A stretch of 64,000 nt of DNA from Gordonia tangerina (GCF_021556435.1 NZ_JAKGCU010000015.1:61351-125350); one strand, 5' to 3'. Shown: positions 15,366 through 25,000, counted from the stretch's first letter. Translations and numbers: made by a program. Notes: generated by a model not told the origin, from the sequence alone.

Positions 15366-16682
15366 ATGAGTGACATCGCTCGGGGACAGGGACGGCGCAA
15401 CGCAAGACTGGCGTCACTGCCCATCGGAATGGCCGGTCGCGCTGCGGCCGGACTCGGCAAACGCATGGTCGGCCGGGACAAGGACGAGGTCCAGCAGGAA
15501 ATGCTGGAACGCGCCGCCGAACAACTCTTCTCCGTTCTCGGGGAATTGAAGGGCGGCGCGATGAAGGTCGGCCAGGCCATGTCGATCATGGAGGCCGCCA
15601 TCCCCGACGAATTCGGGGAACCGTTCCGCGAGGCCTTGACCAAATTGCAGGCCGAGGCGCCCCCCATGCCGGCACCGAAGGTGCACAAGGTGCTCGATCA
15701 GCAACTGGGCACCAAATGGCGTGACCGCTTCCGCGAGTTCTCCGACGAGCCGGCGGCGTCGGCGAGCATCGGCCAAGTCCACAAGGGAATCTGGTCGGAC
15801 GGTCGCGAGGTGGCAGTCAAGGTCCAGTATCCCGGCGCCGATCATGCATTGAAGGCCGACCTCAAGACTCTGTCGCGGATGTCGGGTGTGATCCAGAAAC
15901 TGTCACCGGGCACCGACGTCAAGGCGATGATGGACGAACTCATCGATCGCACCGAGGCAGAACTCGACTATCTCGGCGAAGCGGACAACCAACGTGCGTT
16001 CGCGAAGGCCTTCGATGGCGACCCGGACTTCGTCATCCCCAAGGTCGTCGCCAGCGCACCGAAGGTGATCGTGTCGGAATGGCTTGTGGGCACACCTCTG
16101 TCGAAGATCATCGTCTCGGGAGATCAGGAGACCCGCAACGACGCGGCCGCCAAGATGGCCACCTTCGAAGTGAGTTCGCCGTTCCGAGTGGGCCTGCTCC
16201 ACGGTGATCCGCATCCGGGCAACTTCTTCATCACCGCCGACGGCCGGTTCGGCGCCCTGGACTTCGGCGCCGTCGGACACTACCCCAATGGTCTGCCCAG
16301 CGAAACAGGACAGATCCTGCGTCTGGCCCGCGACAAACAGTACGAAGAACTCAAAGACCTGATGGTGCGCACCGATTTCATCCTGGCGTCGCGCGCCGAT
16401 CGGGTGAGCGCAGCCGACATCGAGGCATATCTGAAGCCCTACGTCGATCCCCTGTACACCGAGTCCTTCCACTTCACTCGCAAGTGGATGCAACGAGCGG
16501 CCGGCAAGGCCACCGATGTTCGCGGCGATGTGTACAAGACGTCACGAAACCTGAACGTGCCCAAGAACTATGTGATGGTCTTCCGGGTGTTGGCCGGTTG
16601 TGTCGGGATCGCATCGCAGCTCGAGGCGGACGCGCCCTACCGGGCGATCATGGAGAAGTGGGTGCCCGGACTCGCCGACTGA
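15366..16682 (+). CDS. ABC1/AarF/UbiB-family atypical kinase
   Basis: A 438-residue ABC1-family protein (Rv3197 type). Family hallmarks are visible: the KxGQ motif in GGAMKVGQAMSIME, the alanine-rich loop EPAASASIGQVH in place of a P-loop, the lysine in VAVKVQYPG, the catalytic-loop equivalent LLHGDPHPGNFF, and LDFGAVG for metal binding. UbiB-family members are ATPases that support quinone or lipid handling at the membrane. Actinobacteria here make menaquinone, so the partner pathway is open. In mycobacteria the gene lies beside whiB7, and the orthologue has been linked to macrolide resistance. AAAGG precedes the ATG at 15366. Confidence 0.9.
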   Translation: MSDIARGQGRRNARLASLPIGMAGRAAAGLGKRMVGRDKDEVQQEMLERAAEQLFSVLGELKGGAMKVGQAMSIMEAAIPDEFGEPFREALTKLQAEAPPMPAPKVHKVLDQQLGTKWRDRFREFSDEPAASASIGQVHKGIWSDGREVAVKVQYPGADHALKADLKTLSRMSGVIQKLSPGTDVKAMMDELIDRTEAELDYLGEADNQRAFAKAFDGDPDFVIPKVVASAPKVIVSEWLVGTPLSKIIVSGDQETRNDAAAKMATFEVSSPFRVGLLHGDPHPGNFFITADGRFGALDFGAVGHYPNGLPSETGQILRLARDKQYEELKDLMVRTDFILASRADRVSAADIEAYLKPYVDPLYTESFHFTRKWMQRAAGKATDVRGDVYKTSRNLNVPKNYVMVFRVLAGCVGIASQLEADAPYRAIMEKWVPGLAD

Positions 16683-16700
16683 GTCCGGACACCCCACCTC

Positions 16701-16991
16701 TCACGCGGCGGTCTTGCGGGGGCGGCCACGGGGGCGCTTCCGCGCGATCACCGCGCCTCGCTCGAGGATCTCGCCGCCCCAGACCCCCCAGGGCTCGGCG
16801 CGGTCGAGCGCGGCCTGCAGGCAGGCCTGCTGCAACGGGCATTCGGCGCACATGGCCTTGGCGCGCTCCAGGTCTCGGGGATCCTCGGCGAACCACAGAT
16901 CGGCGTCGGCCACCTGGCAGGGCAGGTCCAGGCCGCCGACCGACTCGCGGTCCGCCGAAAGACAGGATTCGAGAACGTAATCGACAGTCAT
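16701..16991 (-). CDS. whiB7: Transcriptional regulator WhiB7
   Basis: A 96-residue WhiB protein. The [4Fe-4S] ligands are Cys25, Cys48, Cys51 and Cys57, followed by the turn PWGVWGGE and a C-terminal AT-hook RGRPRK, which together define WhiB7. It binds region 4 of the primary sigma factor and, through the AT-hook, AT-rich DNA just upstream of the -35 element, switching on intrinsic antibiotic resistance genes. The ATG at 16991 follows GTGGAGAG. A long leader (to about 17490) with its own terminator precedes it and its own AT-rich promoter suggests autoregulation. It is convergent with the ABC1 kinase gene. Confidence 0.95.
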   Translation of the reverse strand: MTVDYVLESCLSADRESVGGLDLPCQVADADLWFAEDPRDLERAKAMCAECPLQQACLQAALDRAEPWGVWGGEILERGAVIARKRPRGRPRKTAA

Positions 16992-17126
16992 TCTGCTCTC
17001 CACATCTGCTCGTGTTTGGTGTGTTGCACCCGAGTCCCGATGTGGATGTCGACTGTGAAACGAAAGCCTCGGCACTCGCCGGTGTCGGACGAGGTCGTCA
17101 GAGGTGGTTCACGGTCGTACACAAAG

Positions 17127-17164
17127 GGGCCACGGGTTTCGCCTCTGCGATTCGCCCGTGGCCC
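17127..17164 (-). terminator. Intrinsic terminator (attenuator) inside the whiB7 leader
   Basis: On the minus strand GGGCCACGGG pairs perfectly with CCCGTGGCCC (10 bp, 18-nt loop), followed by CTTTGTGT. It lies between the leader ORF and the whiB7 start, so it should stop transcription before whiB7 unless relieved. Confidence 0.75.
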
Positions 17165-17171
17165 GAAAGGT

Positions 17172-17188
17172 CGGAGTCAGTGACTCCG
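17172..17188. repeat. Palindrome at the stop codon of the whiB7 leader ORF
   Basis: CGGAGTCA-G-TGACTCCG is an 8+1+8 perfect palindrome that contains the leader ORF's TGA. In RNA it could form a small stem competing with ribosomes or with the downstream terminator. Confidence 0.55.
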
Positions 17189-17410
17189 CGGATTTCGTAT
17201 CTGCACGGGGAACCGCTGCGGCGCTCGCGCTGCGGCGGTTGCTTCGCCTGCGGGTGCCTTGGCTACCCGGCCGGCGATCGGATGGACGGCCACCGGCACG
17301 CGGGTCTCGTCGACCCAGAAGCGGGCGTGACGGGGTGCATCGATGGCCAGAGCCAGGCTCGGCTGCGCCGCGGGCATTCCGACGAGTGCCGCCTTGATGA
17401 TTCCGTTCAC
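17177..17410 (-). CDS. whiB7 leader ORF (77 codons)
   Basis: A GTG-started frame with the strong ribosome binding site AAGGAG 7 nt upstream, located in the whiB7 leader between the promoter and the terminator. It encodes 77 residues starting VNGIIKAALVGMPAA and rich in Ala, Pro and Arg, with no domain. In mycobacteria whiB7 is controlled by a leader ORF: slowed translation under antibiotics prevents the downstream terminator from forming. This ORF holds the corresponding position, though mycobacterial leader peptides are shorter. Whether the peptide itself matters is unknown. Confidence 0.6.
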   Translation of the reverse strand: MNGIIKAALVGMPAAQPSLALAIDAPRHARFWVDETRVPVAVHPIAGRVAKAPAGEATAAARAPQRFPVQIRNPRSH

Positions 17411-17497
17411 TGATCCGCTCCTTCCTGTGCTCGAGGGCTTCCACCTGTGAGGTGACCCGTTACGGACATACGAGTCTCTCCCCGTGCTGACGAATCA

Positions 17498-17536
17498 AGA
17501 GTAGGCGGGGCGACGCGAATCGCACAACCTATTTTT
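17498..17536 (-). promoter_or_regulatory. whiB7 promoter with WhiB7-type AT-rich element
   Basis: Minus strand: -10 TACTCT (17498-17503), 18-bp spacer, -35 TTGTGC (17522-17527), and directly upstream AAAAATA (17530-17536). An AT-rich block immediately upstream of the -35 element is the known binding determinant of the WhiB7-SigA complex, so this promoter is probably autoactivated. Confidence 0.7.
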
Positions 17537-17566
17537 GACCTGCGGTTTCGTGTCCTGGACCACCGG

Positions 17567-19621
17567 TCATCCGCGGCGAGCGCCCCCGCGCGCCCGGACC
17601 AACTCCACAACCGCGCCACCCAACTGCTCCAGCTTCACCGGCCCGATCCCGGGGATGGACCCCAACGCCGCGGTGTCGGCCGGACGGCGATCGGCGATCG
17701 CCTCCAGCATCGCGTCGGTGAGCACGGCCAGTTCGCCGATACCGCGCTCCTGTGCGTGGTCACGGCGCCAGGCGCGCAGTGCCGCCAGCAGTTCGTCACC
17801 CTGCTCTTCGATGCGACAGCTGCCGCACCGGCCACGCACCCGCGACTCCGGGTTCACCAGGTCGGCGCCGCACTCGACACAGCGACCACTGCGTCGCGGG
17901 TCCAGTTCGATCCCGTCCAGGAAGCGGGTCCGGCGACGCGTGACGCGACCCGCCCCGGTGCGCGACAGACTCCACGACAGGTACAGATGCACCCGCGCGC
18001 GGGTGATGCCCACATAGAACAGCCGACGCTCTTCCTCGATGGCCTCGGCTCCGTTGCTGATCGCCTGTGCGATCGGTACCGATCCCTCGGTGAGCCCGAC
18101 GAGGAAGACCGCATCCCATTCCAGTCCCTTGGCCGCATGCAGCGACGCCAAGGTGATCCCGGTGCGTTCGGGTGTGTGGCGTTCCTCGGCACGCGTGGTC
18201 AGCTCGGACACCAGCCTGCGCAACGACATGCCCGGCTCGTCTGCGAGTAGTTCGTCGACGACGGACATCAACGCCCGCAGGGATTCCCACCGGGCCTTGG
18301 CGTGCGGGCCGGCCGGCTCGTCGGCGCCGAGTCCGAGCGGCGCCAGCACCGCGCGCACCACTCGGGCGGTATCGGCGTCCGCCGGCAGATCGTCGCGAGC
18401 GGCGACGTCGGTGAGTTTGCGCATGGCCTGCACGATCTCGGTCCTGGTGAAGAATGCCTCGGCGCCGCGGACCTGATAAGAAATGCCGGCCTCGGTCAGC
18501 ACCTCCTCGAACCGCTCCGATTGCGCGTTGACCCGGTACAGGACCGCGATCTCGGCGGGCGGGGTGCCCGCGTTGACCAGGTGTTTGATCTGCGCAACCA
18601 CCCCGCGCGCCTCACGCATGTCATCGGCGAACTCGGCCGGCCGCGGGGCCGGTCCCCTATCACGCTGACCGATCAGTTCGAGACGCGTACCCGGGCTGCG
18701 TTCCTCGGCCGCCCCGATGACCTGGTTGGCGACGGCGACGACCTCCGGTGTGGACCGATAGTCACGCTCGAGGCGGACGAGGGTGGCCTCCGGGAAGCGA
18801 CGGGTGAAACCCAGCAGATAGTCGGCGGTGGCCCCGGCGAAGGAGTAAATGGTCTGGTTGGCGTCGCCGACCACGGTCAGGTTGTCGCGTTCGCCGAGCC
18901 AGGAATCGAGCAGGCGCTGTTGCACCGGGGTGATGTCCTGGTACTCGTCGACGACGAAACAGCGGTAACGGGCGCGGAAGTTGGCCGCGGCATCCGGCTC
19001 GCGCAGGATCTCGCCGGCATAGATGATCAGGTCGTCGAAATCGAGCAACAGGTGCGAACCATCGCGTTTCGCCGCCTCGTACGCGTCGTAGACCGCGGCG
19101 ACCACGTCATGACCGAACGGCGCGTCCCGGCCGGCGGTGGCGGCGCGAGCCGGGTAGTCGGCCGGGCTGATGAGCGAGCCCTTCGCCCACTCGATCTCGG
19201 TGGCCAGATCGCGTAGCGATTCACTCGTGGTGGTCACCCCGACCCCGCGTGCGGCGTGGGCCACCACCGGCAGTTTGTGATCGAGCAGTTCCCAGGTCAG
19301 GCCGCGCGGCCAGAAATAGCGCAGTTGACGGAGAGCCGCGGCGTGGAAGGTCTGAGCCTGAACCGACACCCCCGGACCGCTGATCTCCAACGCGCGCAGC
19401 CGCGACCGCAACTCGCCGGCCGCCCGGGTGGTGAAGGTCACCGCCAGAACATGGCCCGGACTCACCTGACCGCTGTCGATCAGGTGAGCGATGCGGCGAG
19501 TGATGGTGCGGGTCTTGCCGGTTCCGGCACCGGCCAGCACACAGACCGGCCCACGGGGTGCCATCACCGCCCGCTGCTGCTCGGGGTCGAGACCGTCGAG
19601 GATGCGGTGAGGATCGGGCAC
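17567..19621 (-). CDS. uvrD2: ATP-dependent DNA helicase UvrD2
   Basis: A 684-residue superfamily 1A helicase. Walker A is AGAGTGKT (residues 30-37), motif II is VVDEYQD, motif III is VGDANQTIYSF, and the C-terminal RecA lobe ends with YVGITRAR. A tetracysteine segment (CVECG ... CGSC) links to a C-terminal HRDC-like domain containing GSIPGIGPVKL; both are the mark of mycobacterial UvrD2, an essential 3'-5' helicase. The GTG at 19621 has no clear Shine-Dalgarno, so it may depend on coupling or on transcription from mrx1, 55 bp upstream. A SigH-type promoter before mrx1 may therefore also feed uvrD2. Confidence 0.95.
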   Translation of the reverse strand: MPDPHRILDGLDPEQQRAVMAPRGPVCVLAGAGTGKTRTITRRIAHLIDSGQVSPGHVLAVTFTTRAAGELRSRLRALEISGPGVSVQAQTFHAAALRQLRYFWPRGLTWELLDHKLPVVAHAARGVGVTTTSESLRDLATEIEWAKGSLISPADYPARAATAGRDAPFGHDVVAAVYDAYEAAKRDGSHLLLDFDDLIIYAGEILREPDAAANFRARYRCFVVDEYQDITPVQQRLLDSWLGERDNLTVVGDANQTIYSFAGATADYLLGFTRRFPEATLVRLERDYRSTPEVVAVANQVIGAAEERSPGTRLELIGQRDRGPAPRPAEFADDMREARGVVAQIKHLVNAGTPPAEIAVLYRVNAQSERFEEVLTEAGISYQVRGAEAFFTRTEIVQAMRKLTDVAARDDLPADADTARVVRAVLAPLGLGADEPAGPHAKARWESLRALMSVVDELLADEPGMSLRRLVSELTTRAEERHTPERTGITLASLHAAKGLEWDAVFLVGLTEGSVPIAQAISNGAEAIEEERRLFYVGITRARVHLYLSWSLSRTGAGRVTRRRTRFLDGIELDPRRSGRCVECGADLVNPESRVRGRCGSCRIEEQGDELLAALRAWRRDHAQERGIGELAVLTDAMLEAIADRRPADTAALGSIPGIGPVKLEQLGGAVVELVRARGGARRG

Positions 19622-19676
19622 CGGTTCACTATGCCATCGGTCGCCGACATCGCGAACGGGCCCGCTCCGGGGTGGC

Positions 19677-19961
19677 TCAGACGCCGAGCTTGGCCTTGAC
19701 CTCGGCCACCGACGGGTTGGTCGCAGTGGTGCCGTCGGCGTAGAGCACGGTCGGAACCACGTGGTTGCCGCCGTTGACGCTGCCGACGAATTCGGCGGCG
19801 TCCGGATTCAGCTCGATGTCCACTTCCTGCCAGGTCAGACCGAGACTCTTGAGCCCGGTCTTGAGGCGGGCACAGAAACCACACCAACTCGTGGTGTACA
19901 TGGTCAGTTCGCCGGTGTCGGAAACCCGGGCCGAGGCGTCGTCGTCGATCACGTTGCTCAT
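19677..19961 (-). CDS. mrx1: Mycoredoxin (glutaredoxin-like)
   Basis: A 94-residue thioredoxin-fold protein with active site Cys27-Gly-Phe-Cys30 in TTSWCGFCARLK and a cis-proline in HVVPTVLYADG. Mycoredoxins reduce protein-mycothiol mixed disulfides using mycothiol. An in-frame ATG at 19970 falls inside the -10 region of a SigH-type promoter, so the ATG at 19961 is the first usable start; the mRNA would then be almost leaderless. The gene lies between nudC and uvrD2 on the same strand, the same order as in mycobacteria. Control by thiol stress through SigH is consistent with its role. Confidence 0.92.
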   Translation of the reverse strand: MSNVIDDDASARVSDTGELTMYTTSWCGFCARLKTGLKSLGLTWQEVDIELNPDAAEFVGSVNGGNHVVPTVLYADGTTATNPSVAEVKAKLGV

Positions 19962-19970
19962 GTCCCCCAT

Positions 19971-19996
19971 AACAGCACGAATCCCGCTGCTGTTCC
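19971..19996 (-). promoter_or_regulatory. SigH-type promoter of mrx1
   Basis: Minus strand: -35 GGAACA (19991-19996), 17-bp spacer, -10 GTT (19971-19973). This matches the SigH/SigR consensus GGAAY-N17/18-GTT. The expected start point is within a few bases of the mrx1 ATG. Confidence 0.65.
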
Positions 19997-20039
19997 CACT
20001 CATCGGGTTCGAGACCGGACGGCTCGGTGTCCGGACAGT

Positions 20040-20972
20040 TCAGTGCTCGGCGTAGGCCCACGCCGTGATCAGCGAACGGGCGATGGAGATCGAGCCGGGT
20101 AGCCGGAGTCGGCGTCCGTCGGAGCTGGTGCCCACCGCGCCGTCGCCACGGACCCACTCGCTGCCGTTCTCGAGCGCCTCGATCACCTCGGCACGCTCGA
20201 ACCAGGCCGCGTCGCCGATCTCACCGTCCAAGAACTGCAGCGGCGTGGCGGGGTCGCCGAGAGCAGAGAAACCGAGCATCAGCGACCGCGGGAACGGCCA
20301 CGGCTGGCTGCCCAGATACCGCGGCTCGGCAACGGTGATGCCGACCTCCTCGTACACCTCCCGCAGAACACACTGCTCCAGCGACTCACCGGGCTCGACG
20401 AATCCGGCGAGCGTCGAATACCAACCGTCGGGCCACACCGACTGTCGCCCCAACAGGACCCGGTCGGCCCCGTCGTGGACGACGGTGATGATCGCCGGAT
20501 CGGTGCGCGGGAACTCGTCTACACCGGTGTCCGGGTGCCGGCGCACCCAACCGCCCCGCGCCGGTCGGGTGGGCGTGCCATCCACCGGCGAAAACGCCGC
20601 GGTGGCATGCCAATTGAGAATACCCAGGGCCGTCGCCAGCAGACCTGCGTCGTCGGCGGTCAGCCCGTGGGCGCCGCGGCGCGGATCGTCGGCGCGGCCG
20701 TCGAGTTCGCTGACCCGCACTGTCCACAGGTCGCTGCTCCCGACGCCGAGAAACACCGCGTCCATCGGCGGTCGGTCACCGAGGTCGGTGGCTTCGATCC
20801 ATCGCAGGCCACCGTCGTCGGCCACCGGATACCGCCCGGCCTGATCGATCTGCAGCACCCGCGCCGTCGGCCAACCCGACTGCATCCGGTCCGGGTCGTC
20901 GCGGATCTCGTCGGCCCGGTCGAACCTGGCCTGCGCCAGCATCGGCGGGCGGGCCAACGTGAAGTGGGCCAT
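20040..20972 (-). CDS. nudC: NADH pyrophosphatase / RNA decapping Nudix hydrolase NudC
   Basis: A 310-residue NudC-type Nudix hydrolase. The Nudix box reads GFVEPGESLEQCVLREVYEEVGI-like from about residue 190, followed by the NADH-specific GSQPWPFPRS. NudC cleaves NAD(H) to NMN(H) and AMP and removes NAD caps from RNA. The usual zinc-ribbon cysteines before the Nudix domain are absent: the region reads AAFSPVDGTPTRPARGGWVRRHPD, with Ser, Asp and His in the cysteine places, so zinc is probably not bound there. It begins inside the stop codon of the potassium channel gene (TGATG overlap), giving translational coupling. Confidence 0.93.
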   Translation of the reverse strand: MAHFTLARPPMLAQARFDRADEIRDDPDRMQSGWPTARVLQIDQAGRYPVADDGGLRWIEATDLGDRPPMDAVFLGVGSSDLWTVRVSELDGRADDPRRGAHGLTADDAGLLATALGILNWHATAAFSPVDGTPTRPARGGWVRRHPDTGVDEFPRTDPAIITVVHDGADRVLLGRQSVWPDGWYSTLAGFVEPGESLEQCVLREVYEEVGITVAEPRYLGSQPWPFPRSLMLGFSALGDPATPLQFLDGEIGDAAWFERAEVIEALENGSEWVRGDGAVGTSSDGRRLRLPGSISIARSLITAWAYAEH

Positions 20973-22045
20973 CAGTCCTGACCTCCCTTGCGCACATACA
21001 GCAGTCGGTCGCCGACCTCGATTTGTTCGACCTCGCTGTCGTCCACGCGATGCAAGACGCCGTTGCGCACCACCCCGAGCACGAGGTCGCGGGTGTGCGC
21101 CGGAGATCCGCCGGTCTCGGTGGGGTCGACTTCGCGTTCGGCGATGGCGTAGCCGGCGTCGGGGGTGAGCAAGTCCTCGATCACCTCCACCACCGACGGG
21201 GTCATGGTGGCGATGCCGAGCAGCCGGCCGGCGGTCTCCGACGACACGACAACCGAGTTCGCACCCGACTGACGCATCAGGTGGGTGTTCTCCGACTCGC
21301 GGATCGACGCGACGATCTTGGCCCGGGGATTGAGTTCGCGGGCGGTCAGGGTGGCCAAGACCGCGGTGTCGTCACGGTTGGCGGCCACCACGATGCTCGC
21401 CGCATGGGCCACCCCCGCCAAGCGCAGGATGTCGGACTTGGTGGCGTCGCCGCGGACGGTGACAAGCCCGTCTGCGGCCGCGGCCTCGAGCACATCGGCA
21501 TCGGCGTCGACCACGACGATCTCGGCCGGTTTGATGCCGTCACCGATCATCGCGTCCACCGCGGTTCGTCCCTTGGTGCCGAATCCGATCACGACGGTGT
21601 GGTTACGCACGCTGTTCCTCCAACGCTGGATCTTGAGGGCCTGCCGGGATCGCTCGGTCAGCACCTCGAGCGTGGTGCCGATCAACACGATCAGGAACAG
21701 CACGCGCAGCGGGGTGATCACCAGCAGGTTGATCAGGCGGGCAAACGGGGTCACCGGGGTGATGTCGCCGTATCCAGTGGTCGACAACGTCACCGCCGAG
21801 TAATACAGAGCATCCAGAAACGAGAGCTCCCCGCCTTGGGAGTCCTTGTAGCCGTCCCGGTCGAGGAACACGATCACCGACGTCAGGAACAGGGCGATGA
21901 CCGCGAACACGACGCGCTTGCCGATCGCCCGTCCCGGACTCTGTTGCAGTTCCGGGATGCGGACGACCCCGACCAGTGCGTAGTCGGGCCCCTCCGACAA
22001 GTGCTCGGATCGTAGCCGGCTGCCGAATCCACGAGGTCGTCTCAA
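20972..22045 (-). CDS. Ion channel with RCK/TrkA domains (potassium channel)
   Basis: A roughly 357-residue two-helix potassium channel subunit with C-terminal regulatory domains, Rv3200c-like. The first helix is KRVVFAVIALFLTSVIVFL, the selectivity filter STTGYGD lies in a pore loop, and the second helix is LLVITPLRVLFLIVLIG. A TrkA-N Rossmann domain (VVIGFGTKGRTAV) and a TrkA-C domain follow, the arrangement of ligand-gated MthK-like channels. No ATG or GTG fits between the upstream stop and the first helix; TTG 22045 gives an N terminus matching homologues, and TTG 22000 is the alternative. The start is therefore uncertain. Coupled to nudC downstream. Confidence 0.88.
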   Translation of the reverse strand: MRRPRGFGSRLRSEHLSEGPDYALVGVVRIPELQQSPGRAIGKRVVFAVIALFLTSVIVFLDRDGYKDSQGGELSFLDALYYSAVTLSTTGYGDITPVTPFARLINLLVITPLRVLFLIVLIGTTLEVLTERSRQALKIQRWRNSVRNHTVVIGFGTKGRTAVDAMIGDGIKPAEIVVVDADADVLEAAAADGLVTVRGDATKSDILRLAGVAHAASIVVAANRDDTAVLATLTARELNPRAKIVASIRESENTHLMRQSGANSVVVSSETAGRLLGIATMTPSVVEVIEDLLTPDAGYAIAEREVDPTETGGSPAHTRDLVLGVVRNGVLHRVDDSEVEQIEVGDRLLYVRKGGQD

Positions 22046-22079
22046 ATGTGCCGCCGTTCGTTCACGAGGCGAATCTAGC

Positions 22080-25000
22080 TCATTTCGCGAGCAAAGCCGC
22101 GAGTGCAGGTCGATCGGGCAGGTCATCGGGTTCCAGGGTGTAGCCGGACCGCACGTAGTGAAATGCCGCGCGCACCTTCTCCAGCGGGACCCCGGCCAAC
22201 TGCGCCCAGGCGATCCGGTAGGCGGCGAGTTGCACGAACAGCGACTCGCGGCGGGCCGGCTCGGGCACCGAACCGGTCTTCCAGTCCACCACCAGCCAGC
22301 CGCCATCGGATTCGGCGAACACCGCATCGATGCGGCCGCGGATCACGGTGGGACCGATGACCGTCTCGAACGGCACCTCGACCTCGGTGGGGCTGCGCTG
22401 AGCCCAGCGCGACGCGAGGAAGGACGCACGCAGCTCCTCGAGGTCGGTGTCGGGAGCCGCGGTGGCGTCGGCCGCACCGGGCAGTTCGTCGATGTCGAGG
22501 AGTCGGGTGGCGCCGAACCAGCCCTCCACCCAGGCGTGGAAGGCGGTGCCGCGGCGCGCGGTCGGGTTGGGTGCGAATGGGGTGGGGCGACGCAGCCGCC
22601 GCGCGAAGGCCGCCTCGTCGGCGTCGAGTTCGACGAGCTGGCTGACCGACAGGTGCGTCGGCAACGCCACGTCGACCTCCGCGGTGTTGATGCGGTGGTG
22701 CTCGGCCAGCAGAGCGTCCACCTCGGCGCGCCAGGCGGCGATCTCCCGAGCCGACTCGGTCAGGTCTGCTTCCGAGGTCACCGACGCTCCGGACCCGGGT
22801 GTGATGTCAGTGGCCGACGCCTCGAACAGCGTCGGTGTGCCGCGCGCGGCGATCGCGTCTTCCACCAGTCGTGCCGCGGCGTCGACCGCGTCTCGCCGCT
22901 CCCCCAGCACGTCCCGAGGCCACGGCGCGCTCACGATCTCGTCGGCCAACGGATTGGTTGCGTCCTGCGCCGGCTCGTCGGCGTCGACATCGATCGCCAT
23001 GCCGGTCGAGTCGACGGTCGGATCGTCGATCGCCGCGGTGACGATCGCGCGGATCTCGGCGAAGAACTCCGACCCACCGCGCGGTCGGTCGCCGCTCTCC
23101 GACCAGTGGTGGGCGGAGATCAGCAACGTCTCCTTGGCTCGGGTGAGCGCGACATAGAGCAGCCGCCGGTCCTCTTCGAGCCGACGCTGCGCGATGGCCT
23201 CCTTGTGCTCGGTCAGCGCCACTTCGAGTTCCTTGCGGTCGGCGACCGCGTGCAGGTCGAGCGGCGGGAAGCCCTCCGCGTTCGCACCGTCGGCGAGGTC
23301 GCCGCGCAATTGCGCGGGCAGTTCCTTGGCACTACCCAACCAGGTGCTGTCGGCACGTCCGCCCGGAAAGATGTTGTGGCACAGATGAGGCAACACCACG
23401 ACATCCCACTCCAGGCCTTTCGCGGCATGGACGGTGAGGATCTGCACGCGTTGTTCGGCGACCTCGATGCGACCGGGCTCGAGCCCCTTCTCGATGGTCT
23501 CGGCGGTCTCGAGGAACGCCAACAAGCCGGGCAGATTCGCACCCGACCGTTCGGCGTAGGTGGTCACGTACTCCGCGAATGCATCGAGGTGCTCACGGCC
23601 GGTGATCGCACCACGCATCCGGCGCGCCCGGATCTGCGCCTCCACGGCCACTCCGATGGTGTTCTCCACGTCGGCGACCAATTCGGGCAACGGCTGGCCG
23701 ATCCGGCGGCGCAGCGACTCCAATTGGGCGCCGAACGTCCGAATACGCCGAAAACCCTCCTCGCTGTATCGATGTGGCTCTCCCGGGTCGACCAACGCAT
23801 CGGCGATGCCTGCGCGATCCACGATCTCGGTGGGCAGCACCGCATCCAACGCGTTGTCGAGCGCCTCGCGCGAGGCGACGATCCCGTTGGCGGCAGTGAA
23901 CTCGACGGCTGCGAGCTCGGTGGCCCGTTTCCACAGTGACGCGAGGTCGCCCGCACCGAGTTGCCATCGGGCGCCGGTCAGCAACCGCATCGCCGCCGTA
24001 CCGGCCATCGGATCGGCGATCAGGCGCAGCATCGCCACCACGTCCTCAATCTCCGGCACGTGCAGCAGCCCGCCGATGCCGACCACCTCGGCAGGAATGC
24101 CACGGCTCTCCAGTTCGGCCGCCAAGGGCGCCGAATCGTCGTTGCGGCGCACCAGGATCGCGGTGGTCGGTGGCGGCTCACCGGCCGCCTCGGCGCCTCG
24201 GTAGAGGCGTTCGACCTGTTCGCCGATCCAGCGCCGTTCGTCGACGACGGTCTCGGTGAGGGCGAGGTCGACGGTGCCGGTGGGCGCGTCCGGCCGGGGC
24301 CGCAACACACTGACCGGGATGCCGCGGCGCCGCAGCTCTTCGGATGTCTGGTTGGCCAACCGCAGAGCGTGTGCCGAATTACGCCAACTCGTCAGCAATT
24401 CCAGGCGCACCGCAGGGGTGCCGTCGGACTGACGGAAGTCGTCGGTGAAGCGAGGCAAGTTGGCCGCCGAGGCCCCACGCCAGCCGTAGATCGACTGGAT
24501 GGGATCGCCGACCGCGGTAACCGCGACCGATCCCCGCGCCGATCGTTTCGGCGCGCCCGGCGCCACGCCGAACAGTGTGGCGAGCAGAATGCGCTGCGAG
24601 TGGCCGGTGTCCTGGTACTCGTCGAGCAACACCGCCTTGAACGAGGTGCGTTCGGCAGCGGCGACTTCCGGGTTTCGCATCACCAGCCGGGCCGCCAGGG
24701 ACATCTGGCTGCCGAAATCGAGGGCCGTCGCCGCCCGCATCGTCTCACCCAGCGCGATGACCATCGGGATGAGTTCGCGCCGCTCGTCGATGACGTCCTG
24801 GATCTTCAGCAACGCCTGAGTCGGGGTGTCGCGCTGACGCGGTCCCTTCGGCAGTGTGTCGATCAGCTGGTACAGGTCGTCACCGGCGCGACGGAGGTCG
24901 TCGAAGTCGACCAGGTGCTCGGCCATGTCGCCGTAGAGCTTCAGCACCGCTTCGGTGACGCTGGCCGGCACCTTGGTGGTCTGCAGCTCGCCGGTCCAGT

